Origin: CAZJHX01 sp964545715
GTDB lineage: Bacteria; Myxococcota_A; UBA9042; GCA-2863065
Assembly: GCA_964545715.1 (NCBI GenBank)
Contig: CAZJHX010000031.1
Coordinates: forward strand, 1-64,000
DNA: 64,000 bases
Direction of reading: 5' to 3'
The position numbers and the translations under genes are program-made. Below the pieces are notes generated by a model. That model did not search any database, was not told the origin of the DNA, and saw nothing but the letters and a program-made list of their open reading frames with translations. Below, in pieces: positions 25,278 to 34,830 of this stretch; within the stretch, counting starts at the first letter, position 1; every line of letters begins with the position of its first letter.

Positions 25278-28200
25278 GCGCTCCGAGAGCCGCGCTGCGC
25301 CCACTCGTGCTCCGCATCGGCCCCAGGCTGCTGCTGGCGTTTCTGGTGGTGGGGCTGGTCCCGCTGCTGGTGTTGGGCTGGATCACCGCGCGTCAGGCGG
25401 AGGACACGCTGCGCGAGCACGCCATTGACAACCTGGAGACCGTCGCGGACCAACGCGCCGCGCGGCTAGAGGCCTTCGTGCGGAATCGCGTGCGGGACGC
25501 CACGCTCCTGGCCCGGGTACCCGGCGTCGCCGACGCGCTCCGCCAGCTCGACGTCGCGTTTCACGAAGGCGGACTCGACTCGCCGGCATATCGTGAGGTC
25601 GATCGACGAGTGCGCCCCTTCTTGACCCGCGCGCAGGAGGCTCATGACCTGTCCGACCTGCTGCTGATCGCGCCCTCAGGAGACGTCGTCTTCTCCGTCC
25701 GTGGCGGAGCGGACCTCGGAGCCAGCGTCACGACAGGTCCTTACGAGCGATCCGCGCTGGCGGAGGTGTTCGACCGCGTCAACATACTGATGGAGACCAC
25801 CGTCTCAGACTACGATCGTCACCCCGGCACCAAGCAGCCCGCCTTCTTCACGGTGGCGCCGGTCTTTGCTGACTCGGCCATCGCCGGCGTGTTGGCGGTG
25901 CGGGTGGACCAGACAGAGATCAACCGTCTTGTCCACGACTACTCCGGACTCGGCGCCAGCGGGGAGATCGTGCTGGGAAAGCGACGCGGTGACCACGTGG
26001 TGATGGTTGCTCCTTCGAGGCACGATCCCAATGCGGCGTTTCAACGAAGCATTGCGGCCGGCAGCGAAGCGGGACGACCACTGTGGCAGGCGTGTCGGGG
26101 GAAGCGCGGCATCGGCACCCACGTCGACTACCGCGGCGAAGAGGTCGTGACCAGCTGGCGTTACGTCCCGTATTTCGGCTGGGGCATGGTGGTCAAGCTG
26201 GACGCCAGCGAGGCGTTCGCACCCAGTCGGGGGCTCGCGAAGCTCTGGCTGGTGGGCGGCAGCCTGGGCCTGGCGCTCGTCGTTGTGGTGTCGATGCTGT
26301 TCGCCCGGACGCTGAGCGACCCAATCCGCCGCCTCAGCGAGACCACGCGACTGATCGCGGCCGGCGAGCTGGAGCGGAGGGTCGACGTCCAGCGCCGAGA
26401 CGAGCTCGGCGACCTGGCGCGATCGTTCAACGACATGGCGGACGAGATCCTGGCCGCCCGAGACGTGCTGGAGGACCGTGTCCGGCGACGAACGACGCAG
26501 CTGGAGGAGCACGCCCACACCCTGGAAGAGCAGCGCGACTCGATCCGTCAGAAGAACGCGGAGCTCACGGGGGTTAAAACCGACCTCGAGGCGCGCGCGC
26601 GCGAGCTGGAGCGAGCAGGCCGATATAAATCGGAGTTTCTGGCCAACATGTCGCACGAGCTACGGACACCGCTGAACAGCCTGCTCATCCTTAGCAAGCT
26701 GCTGGCTGACAACCGCCACGCACGGTTGAGCCACGAAGAGGTGCAGTGGGCCCGGACGATCCACAGCTCGGGGTCTGATCTGCTCGCCCTCATCAACGAC
26801 GTCCTCGACGTGGCGAAGGTAGAGGCCGGCCGCATGGAGATTCACCCGGAGCCTATCGACCTTCGGGAGGTCGCGGCGGGGCTGCGTGCGTCCTTCGACC
26901 AGGTGGCCCGCGAGCAGGGCCTGGGCTTCGAGGTGGAGGTCCGCGCCGGGGCCCAGTGTGAGCTCGCCGCGGATCCGCACCGATTGAATCAAATCGCCCG
27001 CAACCTTGTATCCAACGCGCTGAAGTTCACGGAGCGCGGCGAGGTGACGGTGCTGCTGGAAGAGGATGACGACGGGATGCGGCTGACGGTCACGGACACC
27101 GGGCCGGGCATCGCAGAGGACCGACAGGCGCTTATCTTCGAGTCCTTTCGCCAGGGCGAGGGCTCGATCAGCCGACAATACGGCGGCACCGGCCTCGGTC
27201 TGTCGATCAGTCGCCAGCTGGCTCGCCTCATGGGTGGCGATCTAACCGTAAAGAGCGTGCTTGGTGGAGGAGGCAGTACGTTTATGCTGCAGCTGCCGTT
27301 GCGCCCGGCAGCCAGCCGGGCGCCGGCGAAAAGTCCACCTGCCATCCGACGCGTGGCGCCGGCGCCGCCAAAGACCACAGCATCAGCGAGCAGCCACCGC
27401 CCGCCGATCCTCATCATCGAGGACGACCCCCGGTTCGCCAAAGTCCTGACCGACCTCGTTCGCGAGCGCGGGCTCGAGCCGCTGGTCACGGAAGCCGGAG
27501 AGGAGGGCCTGCGCCTCGCTGCAGAGCACACGCCGCTGGGAATCATGTTGGACCTGCACCTGCCCGGCATGGACGGCTGGCAGGTGATCGAGCGCTTGAA
27601 GGAGGACCCACGGACGTCCGCTATCCCGGTACATGTGCTCTCCGGTGACGATGACGTGAAAAACGCGGTAGGGCACGGCGCGATCGGCTGGCTGCTCAAG
27701 CCCACCACCCGTGACCAGCTAACGGAGGCGCTGGAGCGGCTGCGGGCTGCAGGAGGGGGGCGAACCGTCCGTCGTGTGCTCGTAGTTGAGGACGACCCGG
27801 TGCAGCAGCTGTTCATCTCAGAGCTGCTCGCAGGTCTCCCGGTGGAGGTCATCCTCGAGGACAGCGGGGAGGCGGCGCTCGAGCGGCTCTCCCGCGAGAC
27901 CTTCGATTGCATGATCCTGGATCTCGTGTTGCCGGATATCACGGGCTTCGAGGTCTTGAGCCGGCTCGCCGAGGCGGAGACGCCGGTACCTCCCGTGATC
28001 GTGCACACCGCGCGTGAGCTGACCGAGCAGGACGAGGCCCGGCTGCGGCGAGTGGTCCGGGCGATTATCCGCAAGGGCGGTCGGGGCTCCGATCGGCTGC
28101 TGGAGGAAGCCACGCTGTTCCTCGGCTCGGTGTATCGGCGCTCCCCGGCCGTATCGCCTTCGCTCCCGGCGGTTGCCGGCGACGCCGCGCTCGAGGGGCG

Positions 28201-28576
28201 GACAGTGCTGCTCGTGGACGACGACATACGTAACGTATACGCCCTGCGTACAGTACTTGAGGGCCACGGTCTGGATGTGGTGGTGGCGCGAAACGGGCGA
28301 GAGGGCATCGAGAAGCTCCACGAGCACGCGGACAGCGTCGACCTGGTGCTGATGGACATCATGATGCCCGAGATGGATGGACTCGAGGCGACCCGTCGGA
28401 TTCGTGCGGAGCCGCGCTTCGCTCAGCTTCCGATCCTGGCCGTCACCGCCAAGGCCATGAAGGGCGACGCCGAGAGGTGTGCAGAGGCGGGCACCAGCGA
28501 CCACCTGCCCAAGCCCGTGGAGCCGGATCAGCTGCTGTCCCTTTTGCGGGTGTGGCTGCCTCGGACCCCGGCTTGA
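25274..28576 (+). CDS. Hybrid sensor histidine kinase with three receiver domains
   Basis: 1100 residues; ATG 25274 overlaps the binding-protein stop (ATGA). Order: TM1 about 14-36; periplasmic Cache-like sensor about 37-320; TM2 about 323-348; HAMP about 345-398; coiled coil about 400-455; HisKA with phospho-acceptor in FLANMSHELRTPLNSL (His about 461); HATPase (NLVSNALKF, DTGPGIAED, GGTGLGLSI) to about 680; REC1 about 710-825 (MLDLHLPGMDG, LLKPTT); REC2 about 833-955 (LDLVLPDITG); REC3 about 975-1095 (VLVDDDIRNVYALRTVLEG-like, LMDIMMPEMDG, LPKPVEP). All three receivers keep the Asp and Lys. No output domain, so it signals through phosphorelay, perhaps to the adjacent REC-kinase. Confidence 0.93.
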   Translation: MSAPRAALRPLVLRIGPRLLLAFLVVGLVPLLVLGWITARQAEDTLREHAIDNLETVADQRAARLEAFVRNRVRDATLLARVPGVADALRQLDVAFHEGGLDSPAYREVDRRVRPFLTRAQEAHDLSDLLLIAPSGDVVFSVRGGADLGASVTTGPYERSALAEVFDRVNILMETTVSDYDRHPGTKQPAFFTVAPVFADSAIAGVLAVRVDQTEINRLVHDYSGLGASGEIVLGKRRGDHVVMVAPSRHDPNAAFQRSIAAGSEAGRPLWQACRGKRGIGTHVDYRGEEVVTSWRYVPYFGWGMVVKLDASEAFAPSRGLAKLWLVGGSLGLALVVVVSMLFARTLSDPIRRLSETTRLIAAGELERRVDVQRRDELGDLARSFNDMADEILAARDVLEDRVRRRTTQLEEHAHTLEEQRDSIRQKNAELTGVKTDLEARARELERAGRYKSEFLANMSHELRTPLNSLLILSKLLADNRHARLSHEEVQWARTIHSSGSDLLALINDVLDVAKVEAGRMEIHPEPIDLREVAAGLRASFDQVAREQGLGFEVEVRAGAQCELAADPHRLNQIARNLVSNALKFTERGEVTVLLEEDDDGMRLTVTDTGPGIAEDRQALIFESFRQGEGSISRQYGGTGLGLSISRQLARLMGGDLTVKSVLGGGGSTFMLQLPLRPAASRAPAKSPPAIRRVAPAPPKTTASASSHRPPILIIEDDPRFAKVLTDLVRERGLEPLVTEAGEEGLRLAAEHTPLGIMLDLHLPGMDGWQVIERLKEDPRTSAIPVHVLSGDDDVKNAVGHGAIGWLLKPTTRDQLTEALERLRAAGGGRTVRRVLVVEDDPVQQLFISELLAGLPVEVILEDSGEAALERLSRETFDCMILDLVLPDITGFEVLSRLAEAETPVPPVIVHTARELTEQDEARLRRVVRAIIRKGGRGSDRLLEEATLFLGSVYRRSPAVSPSLPAVAGDAALEGRTVLLVDDDIRNVYALRTVLEGHGLDVVVARNGREGIEKLHEHADSVDLVLMDIMMPEMDGLEATRRIRAEPRFAQLPILAVTAKAMKGDAERCAEAGTSDHLPKPVEPDQLLSLLRVWLPRTPA

Positions 28577-28622
28577 TCACGCCGGCGCTCGACACGGGAA
28601 AGCGCGTGATAGTCTCTGCCGC

Positions 28623-29750
28623 ATGATCCCGAAGATCCTCCTCGTCGACGATCGCCCTGAGAACCTGCTGGCGCTCGAGGGCACGCTGGCCGTCCTGGAC
28701 GTGGAGTGCCATCGCGCCACGTCCGGTCCCCAGGCGCTGAACCTGGCGCTGGATCACGAGTACGCGCTGATCCTGCTGGACGTGCAGATGCCGGGCATGA
28801 GCGGCTTCGAGACCGCGGAGCTGCTGCACGGCGCAAGCAACACGCGCCACGTCCCGGTCATCTTCGTCACCGCGATCAGCATGGACGAGCGGCACGTGTA
28901 CCGAGGCTACGAGACGGGCGCCGTGGACTATTTGTTCAAGCCCATCGACCCGGACATCCTCCTATCCAAGGTCAAGGTCTTCGTCCAACTGCATCGTCAG
29001 AAGGCGCAGCTGGCAGAGCAACAGCTGAAGCTGCAAGCGGCGGTCGACGAGCTGGAGACGTCGCAAGCCGAGCTGAAGCGCTCCAACGAGGAGCTGGAGC
29101 GCTTTGCCTACGTCGCGGCGCACGATCTCCAAGCCCCATTGCGAGCGATGCAGTCGTTTGCGACATTGCTCGAGGCTCACCTCGGAGAGGGGCTGGACGA
29201 CAAGACACGCCACTATATCAACCGGATCACGGCCGGCGGACAGCGGATGGCCGAGCTGATCCGCGATCTGCTCGTGTATTCGCGGGTCGGCCAACGCGGT
29301 GAGACCGCGGTCGAGGTGGAGCTGGAGCGCGTTGTAAAGGATGCGCTCGAGACGCTCCAATCGGAGATCACCGCCCAGTCGGCGGCTGTGGACGTGGCGG
29401 CGCTCCCCACCGTGATGGGACACCGCGCCGAGCTGCAGCGGCTGTTCGAGAACCTGATCGGCAACGCCGTGAAATACCGCGGCGACGCCGAGCCCCGCGT
29501 CGTAATCAGGTGTGAAGAGCGCGCCACCGAGCTCGAGCTCAGCGTGGAGGACAACGGGATAGGGATCGAGTCTGAGTATAGCGAGCAGATCTTCGAGATC
29601 TTCCAGCGCCTCCACGGAGGAGGTCGGTATCCGGGCACCGGCGTCGGCCTGGCGATTTGCCGCAAGGTCGTCGAGCACCACCAGGGGCGCATCTGGCTGG
29701 AGTCAGCCGCCACGCAGGGTTCGGTGTTCCGTTTCACCTTGAGTCGCTGA
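28623..29750 (+). CDS. REC-histidine kinase (receiver at N-terminus)
   Basis: 375 residues; starts 46 bases after the hybrid kinase on the same strand. REC domain about 1-120 (KILLVDDRPENLLALEGTL; acceptor Asp in ILLDVQMPGMSGFE; FKPIDP). Coiled coil about 125-160. HisKA with the AHDLQAPLRAM variant seen in phytochrome-like kinases, then HATPase (FENLIGNAVKYRG, VEDNGIGIE, GTGVGLAICRKV). Soluble. It probably takes phosphate from the hybrid kinase receivers or feeds it back, making a binding protein - kinase - kinase chain. Confidence 0.92.
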   Translation: MIPKILLVDDRPENLLALEGTLAVLDVECHRATSGPQALNLALDHEYALILLDVQMPGMSGFETAELLHGASNTRHVPVIFVTAISMDERHVYRGYETGAVDYLFKPIDPDILLSKVKVFVQLHRQKAQLAEQQLKLQAAVDELETSQAELKRSNEELERFAYVAAHDLQAPLRAMQSFATLLEAHLGEGLDDKTRHYINRITAGGQRMAELIRDLLVYSRVGQRGETAVEVELERVVKDALETLQSEITAQSAAVDVAALPTVMGHRAELQRLFENLIGNAVKYRGDAEPRVVIRCEERATELELSVEDNGIGIESEYSEQIFEIFQRLHGGGRYPGTGVGLAICRKVVEHHQGRIWLESAATQGSVFRFTLSR

Positions 29751-29764
29751 CCGTGGAGCAGACC

Positions 29765-30408
29765 ATGCGTCGTATGTGGTTGATTCCGATCGCCATCCTC
29801 GTGGCCGCTTGCACGGCGCCGGCCACGCCCGCGGCCAACTCCGAGACCACCGANNNNNNNNNNNNNNNNNNNNNNNNNNNNNNNNNNNNNNNNNNNNNNN
29901 NNNNNNNNNNNNNNNNNNNNNNNNNNNNNNNNNNNNNNNNNNNNNNNNNNNNNCCGCTGGAGCCGCCAAGAAGCCGCAGGGCAAACCGCTGCAGGCGGGA
30001 GACCGGCTGGAGGCGGTCAGCGAGGAGGTCACCGCGCCGAACGAACGCGAGTACGCGCGAGTGGCGTCCTACATCATGCCGATCCGCGATGCGCTGATGT
30101 GCGATTTCAAGCTGTTCAGCCTGAAGCAGTGGCAGTCGCTGACCGAGATTCTGACGCTCAACGGCATCAAGACCACACAAAATCTGAGTGGCACGCCCAA
30201 GGAGCAGTTCTACTCTACCGACGGGATCTACGAGCACCTCCTGGCGGGGCCCGACTTCCACCCGATGATGAAGTACCTGGAAGAGGCGGAGCTGGAGCTC
30301 AAGTGCCTGGCCTTCGTGGACTTCGACTTCGTCAACCCGGAGGGCGACGATCACTGCGCCACCCACGGCCTGGAGGTCGGCTCCGGCCTGGTGCTGCCAG
30401 GCAACTGA
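29765..30408 (+). CDS. Lipoprotein of unknown function, interrupted by assembly gap
   Basis: The 5' part encodes a lipoprotein signal (MRRMWLIPIAILVAACTAPA, lipobox VAAC) with GGAG upstream. The 3' part, after the N run, encodes a soluble alpha-helical domain (YIMPIRDALMCDFKLFSLKQ, then FHPMMKYLEEAELELKCLAF) ending VGSGLVLPGN. The two parts are in different frames across the 100 N, which only means the gap length is arbitrary. I treat them as one gene, but two genes cannot be excluded. Three Cys in the mature part. No family recognised. Confidence 0.6.
29854..29953. other. Assembly gap of 100 N
   Basis: Exactly 100 consecutive N, the conventional placeholder for a gap of unknown length between contigs in a scaffold. 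Gene order across this point depends on read-pair linkage, not on sequence. Confidence 0.99.
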
Positions 30409-30474
30409 TCCGGCCCGGCATCGTCGTGCCAGCTGATGCGAGTTTTCCACAGGGCTGCTAGAACCGGAGGTCTG

Positions 30475-33400
30475 ATGCGGCCACACGATCGCAAGGCGCG
30501 TGCGGGCGCGACGGGGCTGGGGCGAGCCCGCATGTTCATCAAGGCGCACCTGGCCTGGATGGACGGGTATCCGGTCGACGCGATGCCGGCAGCGGGTGGC
30601 GTCGCCTGGCAGCCTATCGTGGCCGGCGGCGGGGCGGTCATCCACGTCGATCGCGACTACCTGCATCGCGCCAATTACGCGATCAAGAAGCTGCGCCGGC
30701 GCTTTCCAAGAGCCCTGCCGAAGATTGTGGGCGACGTCGACGCATGGGCCGCCTCGCGCGTGGCCGTGCTGGAGACGCTGAAGCCGGCGGTGCACCGAGC
30801 GGAGGCGCTGGCCGCCACGTTGTTCCAAATCGGCGGGCCGTTCGCCTCAGAGACGCGCAAGGCGGCAATGCGGCTGGGCAGCCGTCATCCGGCGCTGGCG
30901 GACGTCGTAGCGGCGGTGTCGTGGACGTCTTTTGGGGACGACAAGCGGGCCGTGGAGACGTTGGCCTGGATGACCGAGTGGGCGCCGCAGCTGACCACGT
31001 TGGTGCAGGGGATCGGCCCGGACGTGGACGCCCGTTACGCCGTACTGACCCTGTGGGCGTTGAGCCGCGCCGAAGGGCCCGGCCGAACGGCCTGCCTGGT
31101 GCGCACCATGGGCGAGCCGTTTACGTACGAGGCCGGCAGAAGCCTCTCCAAAGACGCGCGCGACCACGTCCTGGCGGCCCTGGAGGTGGCCGAGCGGCTG
31201 GGGTCGAATCGCGCCATGTCGTTGCGCGCCAAGGTGCAGAAGCTGGGGAAGTCCGACCGGACCCGAGCGCCCGCGGCAGCCCTGTGGGCCCACATCCAGT
31301 GGCTCAAGCAACAGCGCTCTGCCACGCGCCGACGAGCCCTGCGGCTGTTCGAATTGAGCCGGCTGCAAGACCCTCTGGACCAGTGGTGTGCATGGCATCT
31401 TACACTTGATGGAGCCATGTCCTACCCGGCGACCGTGCGGGCAGACGACTTGCGCCGGGACCGTCCAGCGCCGCTCAATGTCGTGGCTGTGCTGCGCGCG
31501 GTGGAGGCGGCTGCGGCCGCCAAACTCAAGCGCTTCTTCGCGCCGATCGCCGACCTGCTCGACACACTACACGAGGCGGAATGCGACGACTTGTGCACCG
31601 CAGCCCTCATCGCCTGGTCGGCGCAGGCCGGCGTGTGCAGCGGCTCCGTGTCCAGCTCCGGCGTGACCGCCGCGTGGTTCATCCGGTTTTTGCGATTGAC
31701 GCGAGAGTACGCGCTACAGCAGGACTTCCGAAGCGCCTGGGGCCTGCTGCGCCGGCGTTGGATCGTCCAGGACCTGGCCGAGACGCTCACAAAACCCGAC
31801 CAGCTGGGCCGCTGGCTCCAGGCGGTTGCAGCGGTGAACGCCGTCCTTCCAGAGCCGTTGGACGACCCGGACGAGGCGATCACCCTCATCGAAGCCGGGT
31901 GCGATGCCACATTTACGGCTGCCGTCGTATGCGAACTCTCCAAGCGCGAGGTCGGCTGGCTGGACTCAGAGGTGCTGCAGGCGGCCGCCGTCATCGCCGA
32001 CGGCGAGGCCGGTGTGGTGGCGGACATCTGCCAGGCATGGAAGAAGCGACCGCCGGAGGAGTACTCGGTGGATGAGGAGGGCCTTGCGGCGCTCGCAAAG
32101 CTGTTTGCGCAGTCCAATGCCCTGGCCGCCGTCCGGAGGCTGGCCACCGGCGGGCACCTCACGCGCCTCGCGGCGTTCGGCACCCGCTTTCGGCTCGCGC
32201 ACAAAGCGCTGAATCAGGCGCCTGGCCCGCCCTCGTTCGATGCGGTGGCGCTGCCGCAGTGGGCCGAGCGCTTCCCGGCAACCCTGCACGACCCGCTGGC
32301 ACGGCTCGCCGGCGCTCACCCCCAAGCCGAAGCCGCGGCAAACCGGCTGCTGAGACGAGACTTTCCCAGTCGCAAGAAGATGGAGGAAGAACTGCAGGCC
32401 ATCGAGCAGAAGCTGGTGGACGCGCCACCGGAAGCCGCCACGCGCCTGGCGGCACGCCGGAAGACGATCACGGGTCGGCTCAGAGGCGGAAACCGCGTGT
32501 CTGCGCGTCGAGCCGCGCGACTGGGCGAGAAGATCGAACATAGCGCCGCCCTGGCTTTGTGGACCGGGTGGTGCGCGGCGTTTGACGACTTTCTGGCGGC
32601 TGCCCTGCCGCGGATGCTGAATCTCGACCAGCGGCCGGATTGGCTGCTGCTGCCGTCGACGCTGGACGTGCTGGTGGGCGTCGTGCGCCTCAAAAAGGCT
32701 GACCGCCGGCTGGCCGAGAGGCTGCTGAGAGCGCGCTGCGGCCCGCCGCCGTGGGACCTGCGAGACGATCCGGCCAACCACGCCTACCTGGAGCGGATGA
32801 AGGCGCGGGGCATCGACATGGGCCCGTGGCTGTCAGGCCTGGGTTCGCACGAGGTGAAGGACGGCGGCTCAGAGCCGCTGCGGTTTGTGCTGGAAGACGA
32901 TCCGCTCAACGTGTTTGCCATGGGCGCACACTTCGGCACGTGCCTGCGTCCGGGCGCGATGAACTTCTACTCGGTGGTGGCCAATGCGGCCGACATCAAC
33001 AAGCGGGTGCTTTACGCGCGGCGTACCGATGGCGGCGTCGTCGGACGCTGTTTGCTGGCTTTGTCCGATATCGGAGAGCTGCTCGCGTTCGAGCCCTACT
33101 GCCACGACTCGGATATCGGCTTCGAGAACCTGGTCCGCGATTTTGCGATGACGCTGGCCGGGCGCATGAACACCAAGCTGGCCGCGCAGGGCTCGGTCCC
33201 GACGCTGGTTGCGCCACGGTGGTACGACGACAGCTCCCGCGACCTGACGGGTGAGCTGGAAGCGCTGGCGTCCGGGTCGGCCTTCCGCACATCGCTGTTG
33301 ACCATCGCGGCGGAGGACCTGGTCGAGGCCATGGATGGGGCGCTCGACGGGAACCGCAACACCCAGCTGCTGGCGATGGTCGTCAGCTTGCCCGAGCTCC

Positions 33401-33846
33401 ACGAGCGACCGGAGCTCATCGTAGCGCTCGCGCCCCGGCTGATCCGGGCGAGCGACCTGCCCGACGACTGCCGGCTGATGGCGGTGAAGCTGGCCATGGG
33501 CTGCGGGGAGAGAGACCTGGCGGTGCGACTGGCCACCGATCGCCTCGCCGCGCGCGTCATGCAGAGCCACCGCTGGTACGGAGAGGTCGACGACGAGCTG
33601 ATGCAGCTCCTCGCAGAGGTAAATCCGCCGCAGGCGCTGCGAGTTCTGCGCCGCACCCGCGACCGGCAGGTCCGCCGGTGGGACCAGGAGCGTCACGCGT
33701 CTCGGGCGTACGCCGCGGGCCGCGCCATGGAGCACATGCAGAGGGCCCGGCAGGCGATGGCGATGTACCGGCTGGCGGTGACTTTGCGCCCCACGAAGGA
33801 GCTGCGAAAGAAGTGTCGAGAGCGAATCGCCGCCCTGAACGGGTGA
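30475..33846 (+). CDS. Large uncharacterised helical-repeat protein
   Basis: 1123 residues from ATG 30475 (GGAGG four bases upstream; an in-frame ATG at 30436 has no ribosome site). No signal peptide or membrane segment, so cytoplasmic. About residues 1-740 are alpha-helical and Ala/Leu/Arg-rich, HEAT/TPR-like in texture, with a coiled coil about 640-700 (KKMEEELQAIEQKLVDAPPE). A conserved-looking core near 800-900 reads PLRFVLEDDPLNVFAMGAHF GTCLRPGAMNFYSVVANA ... KRVLYARR ... GRCLLALSD. It recalls domains of unknown function in large Planctomycete and myxobacterial proteins, but I cannot name one. The C-terminus is TPR-like (AMAMYRLAVTLRPTKELRKK). Stands alone. Confidence 0.8.
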   Translation: MRPHDRKARAGATGLGRARMFIKAHLAWMDGYPVDAMPAAGGVAWQPIVAGGGAVIHVDRDYLHRANYAIKKLRRRFPRALPKIVGDVDAWAASRVAVLETLKPAVHRAEALAATLFQIGGPFASETRKAAMRLGSRHPALADVVAAVSWTSFGDDKRAVETLAWMTEWAPQLTTLVQGIGPDVDARYAVLTLWALSRAEGPGRTACLVRTMGEPFTYEAGRSLSKDARDHVLAALEVAERLGSNRAMSLRAKVQKLGKSDRTRAPAAALWAHIQWLKQQRSATRRRALRLFELSRLQDPLDQWCAWHLTLDGAMSYPATVRADDLRRDRPAPLNVVAVLRAVEAAAAAKLKRFFAPIADLLDTLHEAECDDLCTAALIAWSAQAGVCSGSVSSSGVTAAWFIRFLRLTREYALQQDFRSAWGLLRRRWIVQDLAETLTKPDQLGRWLQAVAAVNAVLPEPLDDPDEAITLIEAGCDATFTAAVVCELSKREVGWLDSEVLQAAAVIADGEAGVVADICQAWKKRPPEEYSVDEEGLAALAKLFAQSNALAAVRRLATGGHLTRLAAFGTRFRLAHKALNQAPGPPSFDAVALPQWAERFPATLHDPLARLAGAHPQAEAAANRLLRRDFPSRKKMEEELQAIEQKLVDAPPEAATRLAARRKTITGRLRGGNRVSARRAARLGEKIEHSAALALWTGWCAAFDDFLAAALPRMLNLDQRPDWLLLPSTLDVLVGVVRLKKADRRLAERLLRARCGPPPWDLRDDPANHAYLERMKARGIDMGPWLSGLGSHEVKDGGSEPLRFVLEDDPLNVFAMGAHFGTCLRPGAMNFYSVVANAADINKRVLYARRTDGGVVGRCLLALSDIGELLAFEPYCHDSDIGFENLVRDFAMTLAGRMNTKLAAQGSVPTLVAPRWYDDSSRDLTGELEALASGSAFRTSLLTIAAEDLVEAMDGALDGNRNTQLLAMVVSLPELHERPELIVALAPRLIRASDLPDDCRLMAVKLAMGCGERDLAVRLATDRLAARVMQSHRWYGEVDDELMQLLAEVNPPQALRVLRRTRDRQVRRWDQERHASRAYAAGRAMEHMQRARQAMAMYRLAVTLRPTKELRKKCRERIAALNG

Positions 33847-33900
33847 GGCGCCCGTCCGCGCGGTTTTGACCGCCTCCCCGGCCATTGCTACGGTGCCGCC

Positions 33901-34272
33901 ATGAACAAGATATTCTGGGTGGCGTTGATCGGCGCGTTCCTGCTCTGCGGGGGCTGCAAGGGTACAGATGACAGCAAGGCCGGGGGCGACAAAGCCAAGG
34001 CCGGCGAGAAGGCCGGCGGCGGCGAGAAGGCCGGCGGCGAGAAGCGCTCGGGGCTCATGCTGAGCAACGATACCGAGGCCTGCCAGGCGGCGCTGAAGTG
34101 TTGCGAGGCCATGGTTGCGCTCGACAACCCGTCGCCCAAGCCGGAAGACATCAACCTGGCGTGCTCAGGTGTGGGGATGGCGTCCGATGACGCGACGTGC
34201 GGCCAGTTCAAGAAGGGCTACGCCGCGTCGATCACAGGACGCGGCAAAGATCTGCCCGCCGCGTGCAAATAG
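33901..34272 (+). CDS. Small lipoprotein with Lys/Ala/Gly repeat linker
   Basis: 123 residues. Lipoprotein signal MNKIFWVALIGAFLLCGGCK (lipobox LCGGC). A low-complexity linker of AKAGEKAGGGEKAGGEK units (about residues 25-50; DNA 33981-34047) leads to a small domain with five Cys (ACQAALKCCEAMVAL, LACSGVG, ATCGQFKKGY, PAACK), probably disulphide-bonded. Such short, linker-plus-Cys-domain lipoproteins are frequent in Myxococcota. Function unknown. Confidence 0.8.
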   Translation: MNKIFWVALIGAFLLCGGCKGTDDSKAGGDKAKAGEKAGGGEKAGGEKRSGLMLSNDTEACQAALKCCEAMVALDNPSPKPEDINLACSGVGMASDDATCGQFKKGYAASITGRGKDLPAACK

Positions 34273-34352
34273 CCGGGGGCGTTGATCCCAACCGCATCCG
34301 GTTCTCCCTTCGCCGTGGTACCAACCGCGCCATGCGGGCGATTTCAGGCGTA

Positions 34353-34661
34353 TTAGAATGGGCCGATCTGTCCGACCTGCACAATGCCGCCGCACAGATC
34401 CCGCTGAATCAGGGTGGGTGACGTCATCATGTGAACCGAGCGGTCCAGCGCGGTACCCATGTGCCCACCAGGCGGGGTCGGCTCCAGCAGATTGCGGCCC
34501 AGCAGCGCCTCGCGATTAATCTCGGTGTTGAACTCAAAGCGGGTGGGGTTGAGCTCCGGCTGCATCATGGGAACGATGATCCGGGGAGGCTCGATCCACA
34601 CCAGGCTGGTGCTGTTGTCAGAGCATCGACAATCAAACAGATAGCAGGAATTGCAGTACAT
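34353..34661 (-). CDS. Small Cys-rich-N-terminus protein of unknown function
   Basis: 102 residues. ATG 34661 chosen because AGGAG lies six bases upstream; the longer frame to 34805 has no ribosome site and looks non-coding. The N-terminus MYCNSCYLFDCRCSDNSTSL has five Cys in 13 residues (CxxC...CxC), a possible metal site. The rest is Pro/Asn-rich and extended (RIIVPMMQPELNPTRFEFNT; LEPTPPGGHMGTALDRSVHM). No signal peptide or known domain. Confidence 0.6.
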   Translation of the reverse strand: MYCNSCYLFDCRCSDNSTSLVWIEPPRIIVPMMQPELNPTRFEFNTEINREALLGRNLLEPTPPGGHMGTALDRSVHMMTSPTLIQRDLCGGIVQVGQIGPF

Positions 34662-34830
34662 GATGGTCTCCTGTTGTGTCTTATCAACAACCCCACCGTA
34701 GGCGGCGATGCCGGTGTCGACTGACAGCCGCTGACAACCCGCGGTGGATAGTGGTCGGTCCAGCCTTGCGACAGGTACCCTGATGCCGCATGACCCTCGG
34801 GACACTCACCACGCTCTGTGACTGCCGGCG

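Noticed and set aside
34662..34805. Longer N-terminus for the small Cys protein (start at 34805)
   Set aside because: The extra 48 codons have no ribosome site and an unlikely composition, while ATG 34661 has AGGAG at good spacing.
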